Both the position numbers and the translations under genes were made by a program. The notes beneath the pieces were generated by a model. The model was not told the origin of the DNA and ran no database searches. It worked only from the letters and a program-made list of their open reading frames with translations. Below are positions 52,001-59,853 of a DNA stretch of 64,000 nucleotides, piece after piece. How positions within the stretch are numbered: position 1 is the stretch's first letter; every line of letters starts with the position of its first letter. The DNA is taken from positions 674,985-738,984 of the forward strand of contig NZ_LFBV01000003.1 in assembly GCF_001905345.1 (NCBI RefSeq), given 5' to 3'. Source of the stretch: Streptomyces uncialis. Its GTDB lineage: Bacteria > Actinomycetota > Actinomycetes > Streptomycetales > Streptomycetaceae.

Positions 52001-52287
52001 CCGGTGACCCGGGCGTCGATCCAGAAGTGGCCGTTGCCGCCGAAGTTCCAGCCGGTGGTGGTGGAGAAGCGGCCGTCGGGGGTGAGGGTGCCGTCGGGTT
52101 CGTAGCGCTCGCCGCGGGCGCGCAGCAGGTCGTGGTACTCGCGGGCGGGGCGTTCCAGCGGGAAAGGGCCGTCGTCGGTGAGGGCCCGCCCGGTGGCGAG
52201 GTCGTACAGTCCGGAGCGGGGGCCGGTGGGCAGCCGGGTGACGGCGGCCCCGGCGAAGTGCACCCGGGGCACGTCGAGCACGCTCAC
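49015..52287 (-). CDS. rebD: Chromopyrrolic acid synthase (RebD/StaD/VioB family)
   Basis: 1090-residue enzyme that couples two indole-3-pyruvate imine molecules into chromopyrrolic acid, the committed step of tryptophan-dimer pathways. It opens VLDVPRVHFAGAAVTRLPTG, the family N-terminus. It carries long beta-rich middle domains and a C-terminal ferritin-like helical part with AAAIELATMIQYLYAAYS near residue 686 and NVAREEMMHFLAINNILMAM near 745, whose Glu and His residues are typical metal/heme-region marks. Length agrees with RebD and VioB (~1000) plus some insertions. The GTG at 52287 overlaps the methyltransferase stop by GTGA. With the RebO-like oxidase it accepts (chloro)tryptophan-derived imines. 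It is the diagnostic gene of the cluster. Confidence 0.95.
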   Translation of the reverse strand: MSVLDVPRVHFAGAAVTRLPTGPRSGLYDLATGRALTDDGPFPLERPAREYHDLLRARGERYEPDGTLTPDGRFSTTTGWNFGGNGHFWIDARVTGCEHTPGRAATDDPLVGRAVDLWGHFCDYTAGTVNRCRVLDVDPASPWTTTVMIGQLALGRLGRSHDVGYLLTGDVTGMSPPRWPNARYIDDVGPHPLADRFRRSVVHQFAVERGTGLHWLDGSADSPALTALRDLLDSGAADGLVVQLALSNMSTPTDNDQPDFWDLRGVLAPWHAHELRTYPAGRLLTGRRVRAAGHHAPLHNLTVRVDDEHVTANLVTALPVTGRAPLRGPGPTHRTGPLADLGDLQLRAADGTLVAVVRGADYLGAGYRRTGGLLTLDRIDGRTGEPAGPLRITSPDGTVLADEEETVVQSDEAALFLEHPNPRTGEDFAVQVPVRSYVRGRPARATGIRVQQYPNPRALPLDPAAQSPDARPADIPVTAFLAPGRADYTADSLLSTDEHGHGTLTLRGAAAGAALVLLLPAGEQPPADPAEPGSAARGYDHDDDLGYWPAAGSIAVRVLPDHWHLDDLPDSAITFPLVYRQALAPYELLYSFMSDEVLSLADEFKVETYARLIWHVSAPEHRDRTFYMPSTRDLSAPQIRLLLRYMLADEAKRQTPPVLVPPHRTPGTITTRDALLRALRQAAAIELATMIQYLYAAYSVPTHGAARHYVERGEWTPAQLLLACGEGPQTLSNGIRGSLTNVAREEMMHFLAINNILMAMGAPFQVPDIDFGTFNHRIDVPLEFSLEPLGLGSVQRFIALEQPHTLTQEIAGNDSTADGGTAYRYGSLSELYAAIRDGIQRVPGAFLVRKGRGGGEHHLFMRESVNAVHPDYQLEVDDVTSAVFAIDFVTEHGEGGSIPSVLPDEDSHFDTFLRISDALVHERAQGPNGRAVPWNPAYPVLRNPTLDLRSTAKDPVTHEPARRAMTVFNRSYALAMHLMVQHFGHSPDKSLRRSRLMNWALDIMTGVLRPVAELVVTLPSGRPGRTAGPSFELGTVPQYIARPDVAAAWLAREFDETASLARGCPALTPAVADLLAFIGDRLRTMDPREM

Positions 52288-53015
52288 GGGGCGTCCCAGA
52301 CGGCGGCGCTCATGGTGGGGATGAGGTCGCGGGTGATTCGCACTCCGGGCAGCTGTTCGCGGTAGGCGCGGACGAACTCGCCGTAGGTGAGCGGCATATG
52401 GGCGGCGCTCATCTCCAGCCAGCGCGGGTGGAGCATCATCCGCAGCGAGTCGGCGGCGGCGTCCGCGTCGCCGGAGACCTCGTAGATGGTGCGCGCGGTG
52501 TCGAAGGCGTACGTGTCGCGTTCGGCGGGCGGCGCGGCGTCGGTGTCCGTGCCGGTCGCGTCGGGCCGGGTGACGTCGATGACGACGAGCCGGCCGCCCG
52601 GGGCGACGAGGTCGCGCAGCCGGGGCAGCACCCGGGGGGCGGGGCCCAGATGGAAGACGGCGTTGACGGACATCACCAGGTCGAAGGTGCCGTCGGCGGC
52701 GGGGGTGAGGTCCAGCGCGCTGCGGTGCTGGTAACGCACCGGGACCCGGGCCGGTTTGGCGGCGGCGATGTCGAGCATCCGGCGGGAGATGTCGACGCCG
52801 ACCACCTCGTCGTAGCGTTCCGCGAGCATCACGCAGTTGTTGCCGCCGCCGCAGCCTATGTCGAGGGCCCGTTGCCCCTTGGGCAGCTGGCCGACGAGCC
52901 AGGAGCGGACCGGGCTGGTGGCGCCGTCCCGGATGCTGGTGAACCGCTCGTACAGGTCCGCGAGGTCGTCGAAGTACGGCTGTGGTGGGGGCGGGACGGG
53001 GGCCTGGTCGGTCAT
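52284..53015 (-). CDS. SAM-dependent methyltransferase, probable N-methyltransferase
   Basis: 243-residue class I methyltransferase. The SAM loop is ALDIGCGGGNNCVMLAERYD, the acidic residue after strand 2 is in VVGVDISRRMLD, and MSVNAVFHLGPAPRVLPRLR with LVAPGGRLVVIDV completes the fold. It is a different subfamily from the O-methyltransferase at 46719-47753 (no winged-helix domain). In BE-54017/cladoniamide-type clusters the second methyltransferase acts on nitrogen of the core; the same is inferred here. First gene of the left operon (M2-D-X-M1), with a GAGG site before ATG 53015. Divergent from the second FAD oxygenase gene. Confidence 0.9.
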   Translation of the reverse strand: MTDQAPVPPPPQPYFDDLADLYERFTSIRDGATSPVRSWLVGQLPKGQRALDIGCGGGNNCVMLAERYDEVVGVDISRRMLDIAAAKPARVPVRYQHRSALDLTPAADGTFDLVMSVNAVFHLGPAPRVLPRLRDLVAPGGRLVVIDVTRPDATGTDTDAAPPAERDTYAFDTARTIYEVSGDADAAADSLRMMLHPRWLEMSAAHMPLTYGEFVRAYREQLPGVRITRDLIPTMSAAVWDAP

Positions 53016-53324
53016 CTGCACGTCCTCGGCGGGTCGGGGCGGGCCTCGGCGCCCGCCACGGGCAGGCCAGAACCTATAGTCCGGTCCCGGCGGCCGGAAG
53101 CGGTGGCGGCGGCGGTGCGCCGGATACCGCGCACTCGCGTAGGGTGCCGGGCCGCGCGGGGGCCCGGGGTCACCTCCGGCGGGCGGCGGGCGGGGCCGCC
53201 GTCCGCCGAGAACCGTCCGCCGGGTCGTGCGACGCGCGATGCGGACGGCCGCGCGCGCCGGGGACACTCGGGGCCGGGGGTCCCGGGACCGGCTCCGGGA
53301 CCGACTTCCACGCTGTGAGGTCCT
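53016..53324. other. Divergent promoter region inside the biosynthetic cluster
   Basis: 309 bp separating the left operon (minus, from 53015) and the FAD oxygenase gene (plus, from 53325). A TATAGT element lies at 53075-53080 but no matching -35 is evident. GAGG at 53317-53320 is the oxygenase ribosome-binding site. This is a likely target of the LAL regulator. Confidence 0.5.
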
Positions 53325-54986
53325 ATGCGTGACGCACACGATTGTGACGTCCTCGTCGTCGGGGCGGGTCCGAGCGGACTGACCGCCGCGCTGGCGCTGG
53401 CGCAGCAAGGGGTCCGGGTCAGGGTCGTGGACCGCGCCGCGGGGCCCGTGGAGGAGGCGCGGGCGGCGATCGTGCACGCCCGCACGCTGGAGCTGCTGGA
53501 CCGGCTCGGGGTCGCGGCGCAGGCGGTGGCGCGGGGGCTGCCGATCACCCAGGTGGCCATCCATGAGCGGGGCCGGCACGCGGGGCGGATGCCGCTCGCG
53601 GGCGCGGGCACCGCGGCCTGGACCCGGTTCCCGTACGCGCTGGCGCTGGAGCAGTTCGAGACCCAGCGGTTGCTGGTGGAGGCGCTGGCCGAGCACGCGG
53701 TGGACGTCGAGTGGGACAGCGCGCTCGACTCGCTGGCCGACACCGGTGAGGGGGTACGTGTCACGGTGCGGCGCACGGACGGCGAGGAGACGGTGACGGC
53801 GCGCTGGCTGATCGGCGCGGACGGCGCGAGCAGCACCGTCCGGCAGTCGCTGGGGCTGGAGTTCGGGGGGCGGACGTATCCGCAGAGCGGGATGCTCGCG
53901 GATGTCGTGCTGGACGCCGATCTCGGGGTGCGGGGGATGCGGCTGAACCTGACCCGGGGCGGTTTCGTCGGCATCCTGCCGCTGGCGAGCGGGCGTTGCC
54001 GGCTGTTCGGGGTGGTGCCGCCGTCGGTGCACAAGGCCCAGGAGCCCGTCGAGACCTCCCACGAGGCGTACGCGGCGCTGGAACCGGAGGTGCTGCACCG
54101 CTGGTTCGCCGACTACTTCCGGGTGGACGCGCGGCTCCAGGAGATCGTGTGGGCGTCGATGTTCCGTTTCCACAGCCGGATCGCGCCGCGGTTCCGGGTG
54201 GGCTCCTGCTTCCTGATCGGGGACGCCGCCCATATCCACAACCCGGCGGGCGGGCAGGGGCTGAACCTGGGGGTGGGCGACGCGGTCAATCTGGCGTGGA
54301 AGCTGGCGCAGGTGGTGCACGGCCAGGCGCCGCCGTGGTTGCTGGACACCTACGAGTCGGAGCGGCGGCCCATCGCGCGGACCGTCCTCAAGCGCACCGA
54401 TCTGGGGTTCCGCGCGGAGACCGGCGACGGGGCGGTCGCGGTGTGGATGCGGACCCAGGTGGCGGCCCGGGTGGTCGGCGTGGTCAGCCGTCTCGCGCCG
54501 GTGCGGCGGATGTTCTTCCATATGTTCTCGCAGCTGTGGATCGGCTACCGGGGTTCACGCGCGGTCGCCGCCGCCCGGCCGGTGACGGGCGGGCTGCGGC
54601 CCGGCGACCGGGCCCCGTACGCGCTGCTGGCGCGGGCCGGTGACGGGACGGGCAGTGTGCTGGACCTGACCCATGGCAGCGGCTATCACGTCCTGGGGTT
54701 CGCGGCGGACCCCGGCGCGGCGGGGCTGGACGTCCAGGAGCTCGCGGAGCTGCTGGACGACCGCTACCCGGGGATGGTGACGGTCCACGCGGTGCCGCCG
54801 CAGGAGACGGCGGCGTACCGCGCGTACCAGGTGAAGGGGGCGCGGCTGGTGGTGGTCCGGCCGGACGGGCATCTCGGGGCCGTGGTGGACCTCCCGGCCC
54901 CGGACGCCGTCGGCGCGCTGGTCGCCTTCCTCGACCGGGTGCTGCTGCGGGCGACCTCGCCGGAGGTCAGCGCAGCCGCAGGGTGA
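53325..54986 (+). CDS. FAD-dependent aromatic monooxygenase (second extra oxygenase, X-type)
   Basis: 553-residue group A flavin monooxygenase with a C-terminal thioredoxin-like domain. It has VLVVGAGPSGLTAALALAQQ (FAD, 9-28), WLIGADGASSTVRQSLGLEF (DG motif) and CFLIGDAAHIHNPAGGQGLN (ribityl loop). The C-terminal domain begins about residue 420 (GDRAPYALLARAG). It is not the RebC counterpart, which lies at 56226-57911, so it is a third flavin oxygenase in the pathway. It is the only biosynthetic oxygenase on the plus strand and its end overlaps the P450 gene end-to-end by 20 bp. It probably makes one of the two oxidative cuts that turn an indolocarbazole into an indolotryptoline (inference from gene set). 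Confidence 0.9.
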   Translation: MRDAHDCDVLVVGAGPSGLTAALALAQQGVRVRVVDRAAGPVEEARAAIVHARTLELLDRLGVAAQAVARGLPITQVAIHERGRHAGRMPLAGAGTAAWTRFPYALALEQFETQRLLVEALAEHAVDVEWDSALDSLADTGEGVRVTVRRTDGEETVTARWLIGADGASSTVRQSLGLEFGGRTYPQSGMLADVVLDADLGVRGMRLNLTRGGFVGILPLASGRCRLFGVVPPSVHKAQEPVETSHEAYAALEPEVLHRWFADYFRVDARLQEIVWASMFRFHSRIAPRFRVGSCFLIGDAAHIHNPAGGQGLNLGVGDAVNLAWKLAQVVHGQAPPWLLDTYESERRPIARTVLKRTDLGFRAETGDGAVAVWMRTQVAARVVGVVSRLAPVRRMFFHMFSQLWIGYRGSRAVAAARPVTGGLRPGDRAPYALLARAGDGTGSVLDLTHGSGYHVLGFAADPGAAGLDVQELAELLDDRYPGMVTVHAVPPQETAAYRAYQVKGARLVVVRPDGHLGAVVDLPAPDAVGALVAFLDRVLLRATSPEVSAAAG

Positions 54987-56229
54987 GCCGCTCGGGCCCG
55001 TGGAACACGAGGTCGTACGGGTAGTGGACCTCGTCGACCTCACTGTCGCCGAGGGCGGCCAGGGCGCGCAGCAGCAGTCCCAGTCCGATCTCGATCTCGG
55101 TGCGGGCGAGGCCGGCGCCGAGGCAGTAGTGGACGCCGAGCCCGAAGGCGAGGTTGCGTCCGCCGCGGTCCAGGTCGAGGGTGTCCGGGTCGGGGAAGCG
55201 CGCCGGGTCGCGGTTGGCGGCCCCGAGCACGGCGAAGAGCTTGCTGCCGCGGGGTACGTGGTGCCCGCCGAGCACCACATCGCGGTAGGCCCAGCGGGTC
55301 ACGGCCTGCACCGGCGGGTCGAAGCGGACGAGTTCCTCCACCGCGGGCGCCGGGACGAGCGGCGCCGCCCGCAGCCGGGCGAGCTGCGCGGGCCGCGCGG
55401 TGAGGGTGAGGACGGACTTGCTGAGGACGTTGGTGGTGGTCTCGTGGCCCGCCGTCATCAGATGCACGCAGGTCGCGACGATCTCCGCGTCGGTCAGCGG
55501 TTCGCCCCGGGTCTGCGCCGACACGAGCAGCGACACCAGGTCGGCGGCGGGTTCGGCGCGGCGCCGGGCGGCCAGTTCCAGGAAGTAAGAGGTGAGTTCG
55601 CGGGCGGCGGTCTCGGCGACGTGGTGCGCGTCGGGGCGCAGCGCGGCGCGGCTGCTGCTCGCCTGCTGCACCCCGACGGCTTGTTCGCGCAGCCAGGCCC
55701 AGTCGGTCCGGTCCACCCCGAGCAGTTCGGAGATCACCAGGATCGGGAAGGGCGCGCTGAACCGTTCGACGAGGTCCACGGTCCCGGTGCGGGCGGCCTC
55801 GGCGGTGAGTTCGGCGAGGAGGCCGACGGCGATGTCCTGGATCCGGCCGCGCAGATCGGTGACGACACCGGGGGTGAACTCCCGGTTCAGCAGGGACCGC
55901 AGTTCGGTGTGGCGGGGCGGGTCGAGGAAGACCAGCCAGTTCTCGACCATGCTCCGCAGCGCGGAGTGGCCGTTCGGGACCGTCGCGGGTGGGGCGCCGC
56001 CGGTGGCGCGGCGGGGGCTGCGGCCGTAGACGGGGGCGCTGAGGACCTTGGCGACCTCGTCGTGGCCGAGTACGTAGAACGTCGGTGCCGTACCGTCCGG
56101 TTCGGCCCGGTGGACGCGGGCGGCGGCGCGGTAGCGGCGGTAGACCGGGTAGGGGTCGGCGAGGCGTTCGGCGGGCCAGCCGGTGAGGCCGAACGGGGGC
56201 AGGGCGGCGGGGGCCGTGGCGGGGGTCAT
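54967..56229 (-). CDS. rebP: Cytochrome P450 (RebP/StaP type)
   Basis: 420-residue bacterial class I P450. The heme loop is AFGLGVHYCLGAGLARTEIE with axial Cys369. The oxygen-activating I helix has LMTAGHETTTN (residues 258-267) and the K helix EELVR at 298-302. RebP/StaP perform the aryl-aryl coupling that closes chromopyrrolic acid to the six-ring indolocarbazole, working with RebC/StaC, whose counterpart is the immediately preceding gene (ATGA overlap at 56226-56229). No dedicated ferredoxin is encoded here. The 3' end overlaps the convergent FAD oxygenase gene by 20 bp. Confidence 0.93.
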   Translation of the reverse strand: MTPATAPAALPPFGLTGWPAERLADPYPVYRRYRAAARVHRAEPDGTAPTFYVLGHDEVAKVLSAPVYGRSPRRATGGAPPATVPNGHSALRSMVENWLVFLDPPRHTELRSLLNREFTPGVVTDLRGRIQDIAVGLLAELTAEAARTGTVDLVERFSAPFPILVISELLGVDRTDWAWLREQAVGVQQASSSRAALRPDAHHVAETAARELTSYFLELAARRRAEPAADLVSLLVSAQTRGEPLTDAEIVATCVHLMTAGHETTTNVLSKSVLTLTARPAQLARLRAAPLVPAPAVEELVRFDPPVQAVTRWAYRDVVLGGHHVPRGSKLFAVLGAANRDPARFPDPDTLDLDRGGRNLAFGLGVHYCLGAGLARTEIEIGLGLLLRALAALGDSEVDEVHYPYDLVFHGPERLTLRLR

Positions 56230-57911
56230 GGCGCTCCCCCGGTGCCGCTGGCGCCCGTACCGGAGTCCGTGCCGGTACCTGCGCGGGTACCCGTACCGGT
56301 CCCCGTACCCGCGCCGGTGACCCGGGCGGCGACGGCGGCGGGGTCGTCGGGCAGTTCATGGCCGCGCCACGCCACATGTCCGTCGGGGCGGACGAGGACG
56401 AAGGGCCGCTCCAGGCTCTCGACGACCTCGGGGACCTCGCAGTGGACGACGGTCAGCGGGACGCGCCGGTCGGCGAAGGCGCGGGTGAAGCCGTCGGTGC
56501 GGGCCGAGCGGGTGCTGGACATCAGCACGAACCCGTCGCCGAACAGGTCCAGGGTCGACGTCCCGGGCTTCACCCAGGCGTGCGGGGCGCGGGAGCCGGG
56601 CCGGGAGTTGGGCCGCCGGTCGTCGTGCGCGTCGGCGGGGACGGTCGGATCGGGGACGACCAGGGGGGAGTCGGCGTAGCTGAAGCCGAGATGGATCTCC
56701 GGGGCGTCGAACTCCTTGGCGACCGGCCCGGCGGCGAGGTCCGCGCCCAGGGAGCGGCGGTGCCGTTCGCCCTCGGGGGTGTCGTCGTTGAGTTCCCCGG
56801 GGATCTCCCGCGCCCAGGCCCGGACGAGATGCCGGTTGGCCTCCTCCAAGCCTTCCAGCGCCACGGGCCGCCGCTCGGTGGTGTAGCTGTCGAGGAGTCC
56901 GGGGCCCGCCCAGCCGTCGAACGCGGCAGCGAGCTTCCAGCCCAGGTCGGCGGCGCCGCAGATCCCGGTGTTCATCCCGAAGCCGCCGGAGGGCGACAGG
57001 GTGTGGGCGGCGTCCCCGACGAGGAACACCCGGTCCGCGCGGAAGTTCTCCGCGACCCGGTGCACCAGATGCCACTGGTTGTCGGACAGCACCTCGACGG
57101 GGGTGTCATGGGCGATGGCCCGGCGGACCAGGGTCTCCGCGTCGACCAGCGAGTCCGGGTGGCCCAGCAGGCCGACGGTGAGCCGGTACAGGTCCTTGCC
57201 GTCGAGGGCGCGCAGCGGGAAGCGCAGGGCGGAGGACATCAGCAGATAGAAGAAGTTGGCGTTGCGTTCGCCCAGTTCCTCGCGCAGCCGTGGCGCCCGG
57301 AAGAGGATGTTGCGGCAGACCCGGGTGCGGTGGCGGGCGGGGGCCTCGATACCGGCGTCCTTGCGGACCTGCGAGGAGGTGCCGTCGCAGGCGATCAGAT
57401 AGCGGGCCCGCAGGGTGGTGGTCCGGCCCGTGGCCTCGTCGGTGAGCCGTGCGGTGACGCCGTCCGCGTCCTGGGTGAAGCCCGTCATCCGGGTCCGCAT
57501 CCGGACCGGGCCGCCGGGGTGCACGCCCAGTTCCTCGCGGAGCAGGGGGCCGAGCCAGTGCTGGGGGCAGATGGCGTCGGGTTCGGGGGTGTGCCGGAAC
57601 GGGGCGCGGGTGTCCATGGTGCGGCGCGGCAGCCGGTACAGCTCATGGCCGCCGACCCGGGTGACCCAGACGCAGTCCAGGGTGTGGTCCCCGGGCCAGC
57701 CCGCGCCGCGGACCCGGTCGGCCATGCCCCAGCGGCGGAAGAACTCCATGGAACGCGGACCGATCGCGCTGACCTTGGGGTGGGTGACGCTGCCGTCACC
57801 CGCTTCGACGAGGGTGAAGTCGACGCCGCGGGACCGCAGTTCCAGACCTGTGGCCATACCGGTGGGGCCACCGCCGACGATCAGTACGCCGGTGTCGTGC
57901 GAGGGGTTCAT
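56226..57911 (-). CDS. rebC: RebC/StaC-type FAD monooxygenase
   Basis: 561-residue flavin monooxygenase clearly of the RebC/StaC line. It has VLIVGGGPTGMATGLELRSR, then the family stretch SAIGPRSMEFFRRWGMADRV, GHELYRLPRRTMDTRAPF, HTPEPDAICPQHWLGPLL, RFPLRALDGKDLYRLTVGL and LVGDAAHTLSPSGGFGMNTG, and a thioredoxin-like C-terminus (RPDGHVAWRGHELP). RebC and StaC steer the P450 product to arcyriaflavin- or K252c-type aglycones. Unusual here: the last ~30 residues are a Gly/Thr repeat (TGAGTGTGTGT...) absent from a normal end. AGGAGG lies 4-5 nt before ATG 57911. It is 41 bp after the oxidase gene and coupled to the P450. Confidence 0.95.
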   Translation of the reverse strand: MNPSHDTGVLIVGGGPTGMATGLELRSRGVDFTLVEAGDGSVTHPKVSAIGPRSMEFFRRWGMADRVRGAGWPGDHTLDCVWVTRVGGHELYRLPRRTMDTRAPFRHTPEPDAICPQHWLGPLLREELGVHPGGPVRMRTRMTGFTQDADGVTARLTDEATGRTTTLRARYLIACDGTSSQVRKDAGIEAPARHRTRVCRNILFRAPRLREELGERNANFFYLLMSSALRFPLRALDGKDLYRLTVGLLGHPDSLVDAETLVRRAIAHDTPVEVLSDNQWHLVHRVAENFRADRVFLVGDAAHTLSPSGGFGMNTGICGAADLGWKLAAAFDGWAGPGLLDSYTTERRPVALEGLEEANRHLVRAWAREIPGELNDDTPEGERHRRSLGADLAAGPVAKEFDAPEIHLGFSYADSPLVVPDPTVPADAHDDRRPNSRPGSRAPHAWVKPGTSTLDLFGDGFVLMSSTRSARTDGFTRAFADRRVPLTVVHCEVPEVVESLERPFVLVRPDGHVAWRGHELPDDPAAVAARVTGAGTGTGTGTRAGTGTDSGTGASGTGGAP

Positions 57912-57952
57912 CGATCCTCCTGGGGATGGTCCGCCCCGGCCGTCCGCCGGGC

Positions 57953-59596
57953 TCATCGCGCGCCGCCCGCGCCCACCCGGTGTCCCGGCGCCGTCACCCC
58001 GCGGTTCAGCGGGACATGGCCGTGGATCTCCCGGGCCGCGGTCAGCCCCGACTCGATCGCGCCCTCGATCCACGCGGGGGTCGAGGAGCAGTGCTCGCCG
58101 GCGAAGAACAGGGCGCCCTGCGGCGCGGCGGCGAGCCGTCGTTCCTCCTCGGCGGTGTCCGGGTCCTTGCTCCACCGCACGGAGGCGGCGCCCATGCTCA
58201 GCGGGTCCTCGCCCCACACCTGGCTCCGGGCGTCGAGGACCATGCCCGGGGAGGCCAGTTCGGGGTGCATCGGCTTGAGTTCACCGAGGACGGTGGCGAC
58301 GCGCTTGTCCTTCGGCACCTCGCTGAGCGCCTCCGCGTCGGGGCCGATGGTGTAGCTGGCGAGCAGCGCGGCGCCCAGCCGGGGGTCGCTCTCCACCGGC
58401 GGGTAGTAGGTCTGGCGGGTGAGTCCCCCGGTGAAGGAGCCGCCGCCGCTGATCCCGTCGTTCTCCCAGAACGCCTCCCGGCAGTGCAGGGCGATCTTGG
58501 TGGCGGGCCAGTACTGCATGTCGTTGACCACCGCGGTCTTGTCGTCGCCGACCCCGGTCAGCGGCATCCGGCGCAGTACGGAGAACGGCAGGGTGCACAG
58601 GACGTACGGGCAGTCGAACCGTTCCGTGGACAGTCCGTGCCGGGTGTCGACCGTGACCCCGTCGGGCCGTGCGTGCAGCCCGACCACCCGGCGGCCCCAG
58701 CGGACGGGTCCGCGCAGCTGGGCGACGAGCCGTCTGGGTATCTGGTCCATCCCGCCGTCCAGCCGGAACAGCGCCGAGGACGTCTCGGTGACGACGTCGT
58801 CGAAGAAGTAGCGGAACCGGCCGTGCGCGGCGAACCCCTGGTGGTGGGCGAAGAACCGGTTGAGGTCGATCCGGGTCGCGGCGCCGCCGACGAGGTAGGG
58901 CCGGACGTCGATGCCGGCGAGCAGGCCGAGGAGTTCGACGGGCAGATCGGTGTGCAGTCCGCGTCCGAAGGTGCCGGGGGCGACCGCGTGGACGCTCGCC
59001 GCGAGCCAGGCCGCGCACAGCAGGGTCTCGGGCCGGTGGTCCGGGCCCGGCGGCAGGCTCCGGCGGAACTCCTCGACGAGGACCGGTGAGGCGTCCCGGA
59101 CCCGGACGTGTCCGGCCGGGGTCGCCAGATAACTGGCGTCGTCGGAGAAGAGGGTGCGGAACTGCCGTACGCGGTCGCTCAGCCGCAGCCGGTCGATCCA
59201 CTGCATGGTGAGGTGGTGCGAGGCGGGGATGCGCATGGCGCCCAGTTCCACGAGCGGTCCGTGGGCGCGTCCGCTGAACCCGTGGGTGCGGACCCGGCCG
59301 CCGGGGGCGAGTCCCGCCTCCAGCACCTGGACGCGATGGCCCAGGCGTTCCAGTTCATGGGCGGCTATCAGCCCGGCGATACCGGCGCCGACGACGGTGA
59401 TCCGTTTGGGCCCCGGTGGCGGATGCCCGGCGGACGCGGGCGGGCGGGGGATGGTCGAGAGGGGCGGGTACGGGCGGGTGACGCCCGTGGCCGCCGAGCC
59501 GTTCCTGCGCACCGGACTCCTTCGGCAGAGGGGACGGGACCGGGGAGGGCGATGGGCCGTCCCGGGTGCCGGGGCCGAGGTGACGGCCTCCGCCAT
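57953..59596 (-). CDS. rebO: RebO-type L-tryptophan oxidase (flavin amine oxidase)
   Basis: 547-residue flavin amino-acid oxidase that converts (chloro)tryptophan to its indole-3-pyruvate imine with release of peroxide. FAD loop KRITVVGAGIAGLIAAHELE near residue 64, VLEAGLAPGGRVRTHGF, substrate-side ELGAMRIPASHHLTMQWI, and the C-terminal FFAGEHCSSTPAWIEGAIES that closes over the flavin. The ATG at 59596 is the only start close to the family domain, but it leaves an odd ~60-residue Pro/Arg-rich N-terminal extension, so the start is uncertain. First gene of the O-C-P operon, divergent from the hydrolase-like gene. Supplies substrate to the D enzyme. Confidence 0.92.
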   Translation of the reverse strand: MAEAVTSAPAPGTAHRPPRSRPLCRRSPVRRNGSAATGVTRPYPPLSTIPRPPASAGHPPPGPKRITVVGAGIAGLIAAHELERLGHRVQVLEAGLAPGGRVRTHGFSGRAHGPLVELGAMRIPASHHLTMQWIDRLRLSDRVRQFRTLFSDDASYLATPAGHVRVRDASPVLVEEFRRSLPPGPDHRPETLLCAAWLAASVHAVAPGTFGRGLHTDLPVELLGLLAGIDVRPYLVGGAATRIDLNRFFAHHQGFAAHGRFRYFFDDVVTETSSALFRLDGGMDQIPRRLVAQLRGPVRWGRRVVGLHARPDGVTVDTRHGLSTERFDCPYVLCTLPFSVLRRMPLTGVGDDKTAVVNDMQYWPATKIALHCREAFWENDGISGGGSFTGGLTRQTYYPPVESDPRLGAALLASYTIGPDAEALSEVPKDKRVATVLGELKPMHPELASPGMVLDARSQVWGEDPLSMGAASVRWSKDPDTAEEERRLAAAPQGALFFAGEHCSSTPAWIEGAIESGLTAAREIHGHVPLNRGVTAPGHRVGAGGAR

Positions 59597-59853
59597 CCGC
59601 GACGGGACTTCGTCCGGAGCACCGACCGTCAGGGCGGTGGAACCCCCGGCCCCTAATCTTGTGGACCGGCGACCGCGCCCACATCCCCACTCACCGGGGG
59701 CCTTTGACGGTTTGCGGTGGCCCTGCGGGGCCGGTCGCGTGCGGGGCGGTCGTCCACACCGTGCGAGCCGGGGGAATCCGGGGGCCGGACCACCCACGGG
59801 CGCCGGGCGGGGGCACGCTGGCGCTCCGGCCCCCGCCCGAACGGAGTGTTGTG

